Assembly: GCF_964340395.1 (NCBI RefSeq)
Contig: NC_135555.1
Span: forward strand, 25,137,725-25,201,724
Source: Glandiceps talaboti
Lineage: Eukaryota > Hemichordata > Enteropneusta > Spengelidae
Direction of reading: 5' to 3'
DNA: 64,000 bases
How positions within the stretch are numbered: position 1 is the stretch's first letter; the number at the start of each line of letters is the position of its first letter. The notes beneath the pieces were generated by a model that did no database searches, had not been told where the DNA came from, and was given only the letters and a program-made list of their open reading frames with translations. This document shows positions 12,769 through 27,300 of the stretch, piece after piece. A program made the position numbers and the translations under genes.

Positions 12769-15305
12769 GTGTGTGCGTGCGTATGTGTGTATGTGTGTGT
12801 GTGGAGACGACTTCAACTAAAAAAAACTGCAGACCAATTGCCATGGAAATTGGTGGGGACATTACTTTTGGTGTCTAGTTGTGTAATTGTTCAAAGCAAA
12901 ATGATCACATCGCCGAAGTGTGTTTTGGTCAAAAAATGTAAACTACTGGGCAGATTTGTCCAAAATTTGGTGGGGACATTTTTAGGGATGTGTACATGTA
13001 GATTACAAATTTATTCATGACATGATGATCCAATCAGTAATATACAAATTAGGTTTTTTGGTAAAAAATCTTTAATTCCAAAGCTACTGAGCAGATTGGG
13101 ATGAACTTTAATAGGCCCAGGATATACATGTATTTGGAGATTTAGATAAAGAACTAATATAACAAGGCAAAGCCCATAAGCTCATGCAGGTTAGATTCAT
13201 TTGTAACCGGCTGCCCCATTATGATATTGTAGATAGTGCCCTCCACGTGGAGAATGCTCATAGTATTTGATCTTTACAGGGTTGGCCATTGCATGGGGAC
13301 ACACAGACATTGTGTAGTTTGATCTTTACAGGGTTGGCCATTGCATGGGGACACACAGACATTGTGTAGTTTGATCTTTACAGGGTTGGCCATTGCATGG
13401 GGACACACAGACATTGTGTAGTTTGATCTTTACAGGGTTGGCCATTGCATGGGGACACACAGACATGGCGTGGTTTGATCTTTACAGGGTTGGCCATTGC
13501 ATGGGGACACACAGACATTGTGTAGTTTGATCTTTACAGGGTTGGCCATTGTATGGGGACACACAGACATGGCGTGGTTTGATCTTTACAGGGTTGGCCA
13601 TTGCATGCTGACACACAGACATTGTGTAGTTTGATCTTTACAGGGTTGGCCAATGCATGGGGACACTCAGACATTGTGTAGTTTGATCTTTACAGGGTTG
13701 GCCATTGCATGGGGACACACAGACATTGTTTAGTTTGATCTTTACAGGGTTGGCCATTGCATGGGGACACACAGACATTGTTTAGTTTGATCTGTACAGG
13801 GTTGGCCATTGCATGCTGACACACAGACATTGTGTAGTTTGATCTTTACAGGGTTGGCCATTTCATGGTTACACACAGACATTGTGTAGTTTGATCTTTA
13901 CAGGGTTGGCATTGCATGGGGACACACAGACATGGCGTGATTTGATCTTTACAGGGTTGGCCAATGCATGGGGAGACGTAGTCTAGCTGCTAGACCTTGG
14001 ATGTTCTTCCGATAGAATACGACACACGACCGAACATCACTATCGATGATGGAACATCCGCGGTCTAGCAAAAGTCATCTCTGCAATTCAGGAATATAAA
14101 TAACTGCCAATCATAGAACTGCATTAGCGACAAGCACAAACAGAGGACAATAGCTAATTTTTTCATGCATATTCATCTTAAGGAGGGGCTTGTAAAAATA
14201 ACCACCAATGCCTTAACTGAAATGTGTGAATGACAATGTCTACACACTCATCAAACTCACAATTACCTTAGGCTATCCTTTTTCTTACCCATAACTTCTA
14301 GTTTCACTACTTTAGTGTATTTAAAAAGACATGTGCCAACAGATGAAAGTGTTGGCTTTACTTACATTGTATAGGAGTTCAGATACTTTGTACAGTTGTG
14401 ACAAAACATTGTAGGCTCTTGATACTTTTAAACTTCATTGATGACAACTTCAAACAAAAACATTTCTTCAATGAGTTTAAAATGTCCAGTTAGTAACTTC
14501 TTGGATCTATTATTGAGAAGGATAGTGTACAGTAGTTCATTGATCTATTGTTCAGCATGAAGGACACCAGTGGTAATACTAAATTGGTAATACTAAATCC
14601 ACTTTTGCCAAGTTTCCGTTAAATGGATTAACGGCGTAAATTATTCATGAACAGACTTCGGATGACGATCAACAAACTTCAGTTGTCTTCGGAGTAAAAT
14701 CACCGTGTCCAAAATGGTGTCCTGTTTCGTCTTCACCCATGACGATGGCAAACATTTAGAGCAAAGAAATGTCAATGGAGAACTATATTGTTAATGTTAT
14801 TGAAATGGTGTTGAAACAACACATACATGTATGATTGCCTTCGAAAATCAAGACAGTCATGAAAACAGCAAGCATTCTTAAAAATCATCTATAACTACTA
14901 CATGTCATGCTTTGTGCCATCAGGCCTCGAAATTAATTTTTTTGCCCACATGCCCATTTAATTTTGAAAATTACATGCCCAACCACAATTTCTACTTGCC
15001 CAATTTTTTTGTACAGTTTGCTGTTATAACTTATAGTATGTCATTGTGGCACGGTGGTCATTCACTTCATTTTGAGTTTGCCATTTTAAAGTAAGCATGG
15101 TCCTACCTACCAAACCTATGATAGCCAAATTGAGTGCAATCATGTTTCAAAAACTAGAGAGATATAGATTTGTTAATTTCACCTTTGAACAAATGAATAT
15201 CAGCTTGATTTTTATCGCTATTCTTGTTTTCAAAACAATTTTTGAACCCATGATCCCAAACATTATATGTCTCTGGAGGTGCAATAAATGATGATGATGA
15301 TGATG

Positions 15306-15353
<48 letters not shown>

Positions 15354-18300
15354 AAAATTATTACATTCACTTTGTAACTTTGCCATGAAGTATTGTATGA
15401 TTCCAGGAGTACTTACATTCATACTAAAAAAATGGCATTGACATCCTTTGCAATCTTTTCAAGTTACTGAATTTGAATTTTAGTATGAAACTTTTGGAAA
15501 CACTTGGGTGATTGTCATCAGTGTACAGCACTTTGCTAAAGGAATTATTATTAGCACAACTGAACTGAGGTTCAGTAGTGCTATAGGGATCGCCCGGCGT
15601 CTGTCTGTCTGTCTGTCTGTCTGTGTAAACAACTTGAAGTCAAAAAGCCACCGAACTGATTGCCATGATATTTGATGGGTCCATTACCTTGGGTGTCTAG
15701 TTGGGAAATTGTTCAAATCAAAATGATCTTACCACCGGTTTGTGATTTGGGTCAAAAAATGTGATTTTTGGACAAAAACTTAAACTCAAAAACTACTGGG
15801 CAGATTGGGCTGAAATTTGGGTGAAACATTCTTCAGGGTGTTTTTACTAAGAATTGTTCATGACATGATGGTCCCATCAGTGATATGCAAATTAGGGCTA
15901 AAATGTGTCTTTTTGGTCAAAAATCTATAATTCCAAAACCACTGAGCAGATTTGGCTGAAATTTAATGGGAATGCATGTAGGGATGTATGGACGAAGACA
16001 TATTTTAGCATACTATGATTCCATAAGTGATATGCAAATTAGGTGTAAAAATGTTCATTTTTGGTCAATAACTTATATCTCAAAAAGTACTTGGTCAGTG
16101 AGTCTGAAACTTGGTGAGATGTTTCTGAAAGTGTTATTCAGTAGATTTTCTTCAAAGCATAGTGACAAAATTGGCCCTAGCAACCATGACCACGCCCTTA
16201 GCAACAGCCAGAACTTAAAAACTACTTGGCAGATTGGGCTGAAATTTGGGTGAAACATTCTTCAGGGTGTTTATACTAAGAGTTGTTCGTAACATGATGA
16301 GCCCATCAGTGATATGCAAATTAGGGCTATAAATGTGTCTTTTTGTTCAAAAGTCTTTAATACCAAAACTACTGAGCAGATTGAACTGAAATTTGATGGG
16401 GATGCATCTAAGGGTGTATAGATGAAGAAATATTATGCACATAATGATCTCATCAGTGATATGGAATTTAGGTGTAAAAATGTGAATTTTGGTCAAAAAC
16501 TTATATCTCAAAAAGTATCAAGTAAATATTGGTGAGATGTTTCTAGAAGTGTTATCATTGCTTTTCCTCAAAAATCGTCAACTTTGAAATTACCTAGTAG
16601 ATTGAGCTTAACTTTGTTGAGAATGTGTAGATTTGTCCTCATTAATAGCTAACATAGTGAGATCAGTACATTGATAATTAGAATGTTTACTTTACTATTT
16701 CCTGCAGTGGTAATTAAAGTGTGTAGCATGGCCAGTTTGGTTTATGACTGGATTATGTACATGTACTATGTTGTAAGACAGCTGTTTCATCACCTACCCA
16801 TACAAACTGAATGTAGCTGACGTTTAAAATATTACAATAAGACAACCAAGAAAGTTAAACATGTTACATTGGTATGACTTGGTTCCAAATTGATTTTAAA
16901 AATATAAAGAAGTACAACACCTTGTAGACACATCACTTTTAAAGTTTGATTAGGATGTTGCTATACTTGTCTTGTACACTTCCAACATAGGATGGCTGGA
17001 TTATGATGATAGAAATTAGGTATGAAAATTTTGTTTTCGTTGCAACTTTAAATCTTCAAAAAATTATATATCTATCATTGTCCTGAACATGAAGTTGTGC
17101 GACAACGCAGTATTTGCACTATTTTTTTTTATATGTCATTGATTGAAAATCATTACTTCTATTTAAATGATCAACTATCACTGTTCCTTTTGAGTCATTT
17201 TATATGATTTTTGTAACATTCATGCAAGAAATCTGTCTTTATGACACAATTGAAGCTTGTAACTGACATCGTATCGCAGCAGGAGTTGTGTGAAGCTGTG
17301 AGAATTCCATGTATTGCACATGCGCAATGAACAAAGAACGTCTTCCAACTTCCAAGGTCATGCATGGGTCATGAAAGATGCATTACCATAACGGAGTCGA
17401 TCATTTCCCCGATGATACGACTGATTTCAAATTATAAACTGGTCAAAACAGTTGTTTTTTGAGAAATGTAATCTGCTTTTTAACAATTTTGAGCATAATT
17501 TTGAAACTGATAGGCATTCTGAGCTAACATTGCAGCAAAATCTACTTGTCCAATTGGGCAGGTCTTTCCAGCCTGAAGATTGACTGGCCCAGGGCCACTG
17601 GGCCAGAATGAACTTCAAGCCCTGGCCATAGTTTGTAAATGGACAATAAAACAAATGTGGCTAGCTGTTCAACATGGTGGCCAAAGAGAAATTTACTTCC
17701 AATTTATGGCAAAAAACACTTTCATATAGTGCCTCTGCAGCTACATTTAAAAAAAATATACAGTCATGGAGAAAACATCCTCTGAGTCTCAGCTTTCAAA
17801 TAAGCAAGTACTATTTTTAAGGCCACCTAGTGATCGATTAAAATCTGTCTTTTTTAGTGTGTACTTCCCAAGACTGTCAACTGACTTCCCATAGACTTGA
17901 ATGGATGACGTAAACAGCACATGATTCAAAACATTCGCAAGTTCAAGCGACGGTAACAACACATGTCTCTGAACAAGGACTGTTGCTTCATCATGTATGT
18001 GGTTGGAAAGTACACAATTCAAACTTTCTGGTAAACTAAAAAAGTCATTGAAGTGTCTTGTCTGTCATAAATAAAAGAAGTTAAAATAGACATGCAGATT
18101 TGCAACAAAATTGGAAAAAAAGTCGTAACTCAACCAAACATCAGCCGATTTTAACACTTCCTGTATCTGGGATGATGGCGTGATTGTGCATATCTTGTAA
18201 CCTATAACCCTTCCTGAGCAACCTTCACATGCTTCATGTTGCCTGACATTCACTTGTGAAGGTGGGTGTGGCACAATGAAAAAAGTTGCAGGCATTCAAA

Positions 18301-21300
18301 GGCTTTAATTGTTCTGAACAAAAGACAGTAAAAGGATTAAATCTCCGTACACTATCCTTCTCAATAATAGATCCATGATAACATATATTGAGGTAGATTC
18401 TTTGTTAGTCCCCGCCGGACGAAGTCTGGGGCGGGGACTTATGGATTCGGTTCCGTCCGTCCGTCCGTCCGTCCGTCCGCCCGCAGCCGTTTCTTGGAGA
18501 TGCCTGGACCGATTTTTTTCAAACTTGGTACAGGGGCAACATACAATGGCATACATATGCACGTCAATTTGTTTCATGATACGATCCAATATGGCCACCT
18601 GGCAGCCATTTTGTTTGCGAATTTTCCCTGTCTAAAGCCATAACTCAGACATGCTTGAACAGATCTCATTCAAAGTTGGTATTAGGACAGTGTTCCATGA
18701 CATATATGTGCATATCCATTTGTTGTCATAATACGATCCAATATGCCTGCCTGGCAGCCATTTTGTTTGCGAATTTTCCATGTCCAAAGCCATAACTCAG
18801 ACATGCTTGAACAGATCTCATTCCCATTTTCATCGTAATACGATCCCCCATACCCGACCCATCCTTTATTGTTGTAGGCATGTTCCATGTCCAAAAAGCA
18901 GACACAACATATCTAAGTCTGTTTGATTTAGGTTCACAAGTGTTGTTGCGTGATCAGAGTAGTGATAATTCCTTAAAACCCAATCATAGCGGGGACTATG
19001 TCATTCTCAATGACTTGTTTCTTTTGTTTTGATCTTTATTCCATTGTAATGTTTATTTCAAATTTTTGTCTGTTTTTAAGCTACACCTACTGAGGTGCAT
19101 GACTGCTTGGATAAGATAGGATATTCTTCATTTAGATCTGGTCAAGAAGAAGCTGTGATGAGGATCATGAGTGGTAAGTATTAAATCAGTTATCTCGTAA
19201 TGAACTTTCCCCTTTCAAGTGTAAAAATTCACAATGAAATATTTTGAAATGTGTAAATACCACCATGGTCATTGGTAAGACCTATATATGAGTTGAAGAC
19301 AGTTTATGACTGGTTGTAGAGGATATACTGCATACATAAGCCAGACAAGATAGTGTGTTTTCCAAAATACTCTTCAGTTACAATAAGATATTGAACTTGG
19401 GAGTGGGGTATGAATGGTTGGTTGGTTGGTGGAGGGTCTATGGATTGGTTGGTTGGTGGAGGGTTTATGTGTTGATACAATGTAGGTTGGTGGTCTATGG
19501 GTTGGTTGGTTGGTGGAGGGTCTAATGATTGGTTGGTTGGTGGAGGGTCTATGGGTTGGTTGGTTGTTGGAGGGTTTATGTGTTGATACAATGTAGATGG
19601 GGTGGTCTATGGGTTGGTTGGTTGGTGGAGGGTCCATGGGTTGGTTGGTTGGTGGGGAGGGTCTATGGGTTGGTTGGTTGGTGGAGGGTTTATGTGTTGA
19701 TACAATGTAGGTGGGGGTTGTCTATGGGTTGGTTGGTTGGTGGAGGGTCTATGGATTGGTTGGGTGGTGGAGGGTCTATGGGTTGGTTGGTTGAGGGTCC
19801 ATGGGTTGGTTGGTGGAGGGTTTATGGGTTGGTAGGTAAAACTAGGTATATATTTCAGTTATTTGACCACACAACTTTTAGCCCCATCTTTATTCATGGC
19901 AACTATACATGTACATGTACACTGTTGTGATTTTGCATTTTGAAAACTGTGTACAAAAACAATGTTATCATAGTTAGGTCCCTATGATGCATGAGTGCAA
20001 GTGTTGTGTAATTGTTTTTTTTGTACAAGTGTTTGTAGCAGCAGAAACACTGCAAGCACATTAAATACTCCTTAGCACCAATATTGATATTTATGATACA
20101 TGAGCTTCTGTTATTATTACTTATGTTTATCAAATGAAAATCTAGCTTGACGCGGGCTACAAAAGTCATGTCAGCAGACTTCAGAGCAGAGATCAAAGAG
20201 GATCGAAGCCATGAATGTCTTCTAAACTAGTCATTTTACTACCCACACTGTATGAATCTGTACCAACCTACCATACCACCTATAGCTCATAGTCTGTAGG
20301 TGTCACGCAGTGTGAATCTGTACCACCCTACCATACCACCCACAGCTCATAGTAGGTGTCACTCAGTATGAATCTGTACAAACCTACCATACCACCTATT
20401 GCTCATAGTCTGTAGGTGTCACTCAGTATGAATCTGTACCACCCTACCATACCACCTATAGCTCATAGTCTGTAGGTGTCACTCAGTATGAATCTGTACA
20501 AACCTACCATACCACCTATAGCTCATAGTCTGTAGGTGTCACTCAGTGTGAATCTGTACAAACCTACCATACCACCTATAGCTCATAGTAGGTGTCACTC
20601 AGTGTGAATCTGTACAAACCTACCATACCACCTATAGCTCATAGTAGGTGTCACTCAGTGTGAATCTGTACCACCCTACCATACCACCTATAGCTCATAG
20701 TAGGTGTCACTCAGTGTGAATCTGTACCACCCTACCATACCACCTATAGCTCATAGTAGGTGTCACTCAGTGTGAATCTGTACAAACCTACCATACCACC
20801 TATAGCTCATAGTAGGTGTCACTCAGTGTGAATCTGTACCACCCTATCATACCACCTATAGCTCATAGTAGGTGTCACTCAGTATGAATCTGTACAAACC
20901 TACCATACCACCTATTGCTCATAGTCTGTAGGTGTCACTCAGTATGAATCTGTACCACCCTACCATACCACCTATTGCTCATAGTCTGTAGGTGTCACTC
21001 AGTGTGAATCTGTACCAGTCCACCCTACCATACCACCTATAGCTCATAATCTGTAGGTGTCACTCAGTGTGAATCTGTACCACCCTACCATACCACCTAT
21101 AGCTCATAGTCTGTAGGTGTCACTCAGTGTGAATCTGTACCAGTCCACCCTACCATACCACCTATAGCTCATAGTCTGTAGGTGTCACTCAGTGTGAATC
21201 TGTACAAACCTACCATACCACCTATAGCTCATAATCTGTAGGTGTCACTCAGTGTGAATCTGTACCACCCTACCATACCACCTATAGCTCATAATCTGTA

Positions 21301-24300
21301 GGTGTCACTCAGTGTGAATCTGTACAAACCTACCATACCACCTATAGCTCATAGTCTGTAGGTGTCACTCAGTGTGAATCTGTACAAACCTACCATACCA
21401 CCTATAGCTCATAGTCTGTAGGTGTCACTCAGTGTGAATCTGTACCACCCTACCATACCACCTATAGCTCATAGTCTGTAGGTGTCACTCAGTGTGAATC
21501 TGTACCACCCTACCATACCACCTATAGCTCATAGTCTGTAGGTGTCACTCAGTATGAATCTGTACAAACCTACCATACCACCTATAGCTCATAATCTGTA
21601 GGTGTCACTCAGTGTGAATCTGTACCACCCTACCATACCACCTATAGCTCATAGTCTGTAGGTGTCACTCAGTATGAATCTGTACCACCCTACCATACCA
21701 CCTATAGCTCATAGTCTGTAGGTGTCACTCAGTGTGAATCTGTACAAACCTACCATACCACCTATAGCTCATAGTCTGTAGGTGTCACTCAGTGTGAATC
21801 TGTACCACCCTACCATACCACCTATAGCTCATAGTAGGTGTCACTCAGTGTGAATCTGTACAAACCTACCATACCACCTATAGCTCATAGTCTGTAGGTG
21901 TCACTCAGTATGAATCTGTACAAACCTACCATACCACCTATAGCTCATAGTCTGTAGGTGTCACTCAGTGTGAATCTGTACAAACCTACCATACCACCTA
22001 TAGCTCATAGTCTGTAGGTGTCACTCAGTGTGAATCTGTACAAACCTACCATACCACCTATAGCTCATAGTAGGTGTCACTCAGTGTGAATCTGTACAAA
22101 CCTACCATACCACCTATAGCTCATAGTAGGTGTCACTCAGTGTGAATCTGTACCAACCTACCATACCACCTATAGCTCATAGTAGGTGTCACTCAGTGTG
22201 AATCTGTACAAACCTACCATACCACCTATAGCTCATAGTAGGTGTCACTCAGTGTGAATCTGTACCAACCTACCATACCACCTATAGCTCATAGTCTGTA
22301 GGTGTCACTCAGTATGAATCTGTACCACCCTACCATACCACCTATAGCTCATAATCTGTAGGTGTCACTCAGTGTGAATCTGTACCAACCTACCATACCA
22401 CCTATAGCTCATAGTCTGTAGGTGTCACTCAGTATTTTCATGTCATTTCGTTTTGCCTAGGTCTGTCTACATTGGTAGTGTTATCTACAGGAGCTGGTAA
22501 ATCTCTATGTTACCAACTACCAGCCTATATGTACTCACAAAGATCAAAATGTATGACATTGGTTATTTCACCCTTAGTCTCACTAATGGAAGATCAAGTA
22601 AGTTAACATTTATTGTGATTTTTAGCACAACTGAACTAGGTTGCTGATACTGTTTCCACTCAGATCCATCATATAGCAACTTCTGTCCTACCAGGTCCCC
22701 AGTTATGCTACTTGGTCAAGTGGTTGACTGAAGCACACTGGGGATTAAAATTTTGACCAAGGACTTTAATCATTCAGAAAGTGACATTGATAAGTACAAA
22801 GCTCAAACCAACAACGAGCAGATTATAAGTGAACCACTGTCACCATTCAAAGCATCATAACTCCATATGGAGTCTTATCAGTTTTGAAGTCATCACTTCA
22901 TTGTTGGTTCTAATGTTGTAAAGTAACTACATTATCACAGGTTATAGGACTACCAAACTGCTTAAAAGGTGCCCGTCTACATAGCAACATGACCAAAGGT
23001 CAACGTGAGAAAGTGGTTAAAGAAATCACCAGTGGAAAAATCCAAGTATTGTTAGTATCACCTGAAGCCTTAGTGGGTGGTGGTTGGGGTAGAACTGGAT
23101 GTCTGCCATCACTGTCACAATTACCACCTATAGCCTTTGCCTGTATTGACGAAGCTCACTGTGTATCAGAATGGTCTCATCATTTCAGACCATCCTATCT
23201 AAGACTGTGTAAGGTAAGGTATATTCTATGCTGTATTTCACACCATTCTATCTAAGACTGTGTAAGGTATAAGGTATATTCTATGCTGTATTTCATCTCA
23301 CCCAATCTAAAACTGTAATAGGCTTATGCATTTAGTGCCTGTCTTTGTCTGCCATGCCATGTCCCTTTGTTGACAGCCGTGCAATTTCAAAGGTTGATTT
23401 CATTCATTTAAAGCTGGTGTATGATACCTTGAGAAAACCTTCTACTTTAGAGAACAGTTGATCTTGAGACTTCAGTTTGTTTATATCCACATAGGTTTTG
23501 AGGGATCGTCTTGGTGTCAGATGTTTCCTAGGTCTGACAGCGACTGCAACGTTAGCTACAGCATCAAGTGTAGCAGAACATCTGGGCATTGTTAACTACC
23601 AACGTGCTATTGTCCGAGGTGCTGCAGTACCGAGTAATCTGCACCTGTCTGTCTCAAGAGATGCAGACAGAGATAGAGTAAGAATACTGAATGCACTATT
23701 TTTTGTTTCTTATTTTTGCTTGATGATTGTTTAGAGAGTTTCTACTTCTTTCTCATCAGTTAATAAGGGGGGGGGGGGGTGTAAGTAAATAAGTGTGATG
23801 AGGCTTCCAATTCATAATTGTACTTTTAATAGTCTGAATGACTTACAATATCTGTTAAAGTCAAGATACTTTCAACTATTTGTCTTAGCAAAGGTCTTGC
23901 AATGAATAATAACCACCTAAATATAAACCTATTGTATTTTAACTCCATTCTAACTGTTCTTGCCAAGAAATACATGAATACTAATAGTCAGTCAGGTCAT
24001 CAGAATCAGAAAAAATGTCAACCATTGTGATGTCTGTCCAGTTTTTCTTGAGGTACTAAAACAAGTCAGTGAACGACAACATTTCTGTAAGGGATTGCAA
24101 TGTACTATAAAGTAGCAGTCTTTTATTTACTGATTTATGTGATTTGAGTTTCAGACACATTAATCCCAAAGTGCATTCTTGCTGTGATGGTGTACACGTA
24201 GTTCATACTTATACAATTTGAATGTACATGTATTTATCAGGCACTCGTAAGTCTTCTGAAGGGTGACAGGTTTTATCAACTGGATTCCATCATTGTGTAC

Positions 24301-27300
24301 TGTACTAGAAGGGAACAGACAGAGAAGGTGGCTTCTTTACTCAGGACATGTTTGTCTGATACAGTCATCAAAACTGAAGGTGTCGGCCATGTCAAACATA
24401 AAGGTCTTGGTAAGAAGGGAAAGAAGAAGAAAGAAGAGACCAGCTGTGAAGGTATGACAGAGTTGTAAGACAAATATTTGATTTATACCACATTGCAGTA
24501 TTTTACAGATGTTTGTCATGTGAACAAATTTGTTGACTGGGGCTGTTACCATGGAGATTTAGCTGAGAAACTCATAGAACATACAATTTAAGGAATGATT
24601 AGTCACACAGTGTTGAATCTTTCCTTTACATGAGAAGTCTACTGTACATTGCAGCAAGTCAAGTCTATTGTACATTGCAGCAAGTCAAGTATATTGTACA
24701 TTGCAGCAAGTCAAGTATATTGTACATTGCAGCAAGTCAAGTCTATTGTACATTGCAGCAAGTCAAGTATATTGTACATTGCAGCAAGTCAAGTATATTG
24801 TACATTGCAGCAGGTCAAGTATATTGTACATTGCAGCAAGTCAAGTCTATTGTACATTGCAGCAAGTCAAGTATATTGTACATTGCAGCAAGTCAAGTCT
24901 ATTGTACATTGCAGCAAGTCAAGTATATTGTACATTGCAGCAAGTCAAGTCTATTGTACATTGCAGCAAGTCAAGTATATTGTACACTGCAGCAAGTCAA
25001 TTATTTTGTACATTGCAGCAAGTCAAGTATATTGTACATTGCAGCAAGTCAAGTATATTGTACATTGCAGCAAGTCAAGTATATTGTACATTGCAGCAAG
25101 TCAAGTATATTGTACATTGCAGCAAGTCAAGTATATTGTACATTGCAGCAAGTCAAGTATATTGTACATTGCAGCAAGTCAAGTATATTGTACATTGCAG
25201 CAAGTCAAGTATATTGTACATTGCAGCAAGTCAAGTATATTGTACATTGCAGCAAGTCAAGTATATTGTACATTGCAGCAGGTCAAGTATATTGTACATT
25301 GCAGCAAGTCAAGTATATTGTACATTGCAGCAAGTCAAGTATATTGTACATTGCAGCAGGTCAAGTATATTGTACATTGCAGCAAGTCAAGTATATTGTA
25401 CATTGCAGCAGGTCAAGTATATTGTACATTGCAGCAAGTCAAGTATATTGTACATTGCAGCAGGTCAAGTATATTGTACATTGCAGCAAGTCAAGTATAT
25501 TGTACATTGCAGCAGGTCAAGTATATTGTACATTGCAGCAAGTCCAGTACATTGTACATTGCAGCAAGTCAAGTATATTGTACATGTACATTGCAGCAAG
25601 TCAAGTATATTGTACATTGCAGCAAGTCAAGTCTATTGTACATTGCAGCAAGTCAAGTCTATTGTACATTGCAGCAAGTCAAGTCTATTGTACATTGCAG
25701 CAAGTCAAGTCTATTGTACATTGCAGCAAGTCAATTATATTGTACATTGCAGCAAGTCAAGTCTATTGTACATTGCAGCAAGTCAAGTATATTGTACATT
25801 GCAGCAAGTCAAGTCTATTGTACATTGCAGTAAGTCAAGTATTTTGTACATTGCAGCAAGTCAAGTCTATTGTACATTGCAGCAAGTCAAGTCTATTGTA
25901 CATTGCAGCAAGTCAAGTCTATTGTACATTGCAGCAAGTCAAGTCTATTGTACATTGCAGCAAGTCAAGTCTATTGTACATTGCAGCAAGTCAAGTATAT
26001 TGTACATTGCAGCAAGTCAATTATATTGTACATTGCAGCAAGTCAAGTCTATTGTACATTGCAGCAAGTCAAGTCTATTGTACATTGCAGCAAGTCAATT
26101 ATATTGTACATTGCAGCAAGTCAAGTATATATTATTCATTTTTAAACCAGATACATTCTAATATTTTATTTCTTTGCATACCATAATCCATTACAATGTA
26201 ACATTTCTTTACAGACAATGTGAGGGCAGTAGCTACAAACAGTGCAGAGTCCTACCATGCTGGGAAGAGTGCTGCAGAACGGAGAAGAATCCAAAATCAG
26301 TTTATGTCAGGTCAATTACGTATAGTTGTTGCTACTGTAGCCTTTGGTATGGGTCTGGATAAAGCTGATGTAAGAGCTATCATCCACTATAATCTTCCCA
26401 AGAGTTTTGAAAGCTATGTACAAGAAATTGGACGGGCTGGGAGAGACAGGAAACCAGCTCACTGTCATCTCTTCCTGGAACCAGAGGTCAGTCTAAAACA
26501 CAAACAAGATTTGCAGAACAATTTTATGTAAACCATCAAGGTACATCTACGTGACTATGGATCAAGGTACATCTACGTGACTATGGACATTTGTGTCTCA
26601 TGGCCCGGAATAAATATTGAATTTCTCATGTGCCTAATTTAATTACTAGATTAGATACATGACAAATTTGACAGCTAGCTAATATCAAATTCAACATGCA
26701 ATTAAATTTGGTACTGCCTTTTGAAAATAACAACTTGCAACTTGAAGTAACTGTCAAACTTCAGCCATGTCAAATCTAATTCAAAATAACCACAAGTCAA
26801 TCCACTTGTCATGTAGTCATGTCATCTTACCAATAACCACAAGTCAATGCGCCTGTCATGTAGTCATATCATCTTGCCAATAACCACAAGTCAATCCACT
26901 TGTCATGTAGTCATGTCATCTTGCCAATAACCACAATTCAATGTGCCTGTCATGTAGTCATGTCATCTTGCCAATAACCACAAGTCAATCCACTTGTCAT
27001 GTAGTCATGTCATCTTGCCAATAACCACAAGTCAATGTGCCTGTCATGTAGTCATGTCATCTTGCCAATAACCACAAGTCAATGTGCCTGTCATGCAGTC
27101 ATGTCATCTTGCCAATAACCACAAGTCAATGTGCCTGTCTTGTAGTCATGTCATCTTGCCAATAACCACAAGTCAATCCACTTGTCATGTAGTCATGTCA
27201 TCTTGCCAATAACCACAAGTCAATGTGCCTGTCATGTAGTCATGTCATCTTGCCAATAACCACAAGTCAATGTGCCTGTCATGTAGTCATGTCATCTTGC

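Noticed and set aside
14925-17625. TTGCCCA-rich ends at 14930-15005 and 17500-17620 as termini of one 2.7-kb element
   Set aside because: The inverted similarity is weak and patchy, no target duplication is seen, and two other elements lie between; chance or unrelated scraps are as likely.
24630-26186. Frames of 518, 497 and 394 codons on the + strand
   Set aside because: They are three phases of the same stop-free 26-bp repeat inside intron 10 of RECQL4, with no family similarity.
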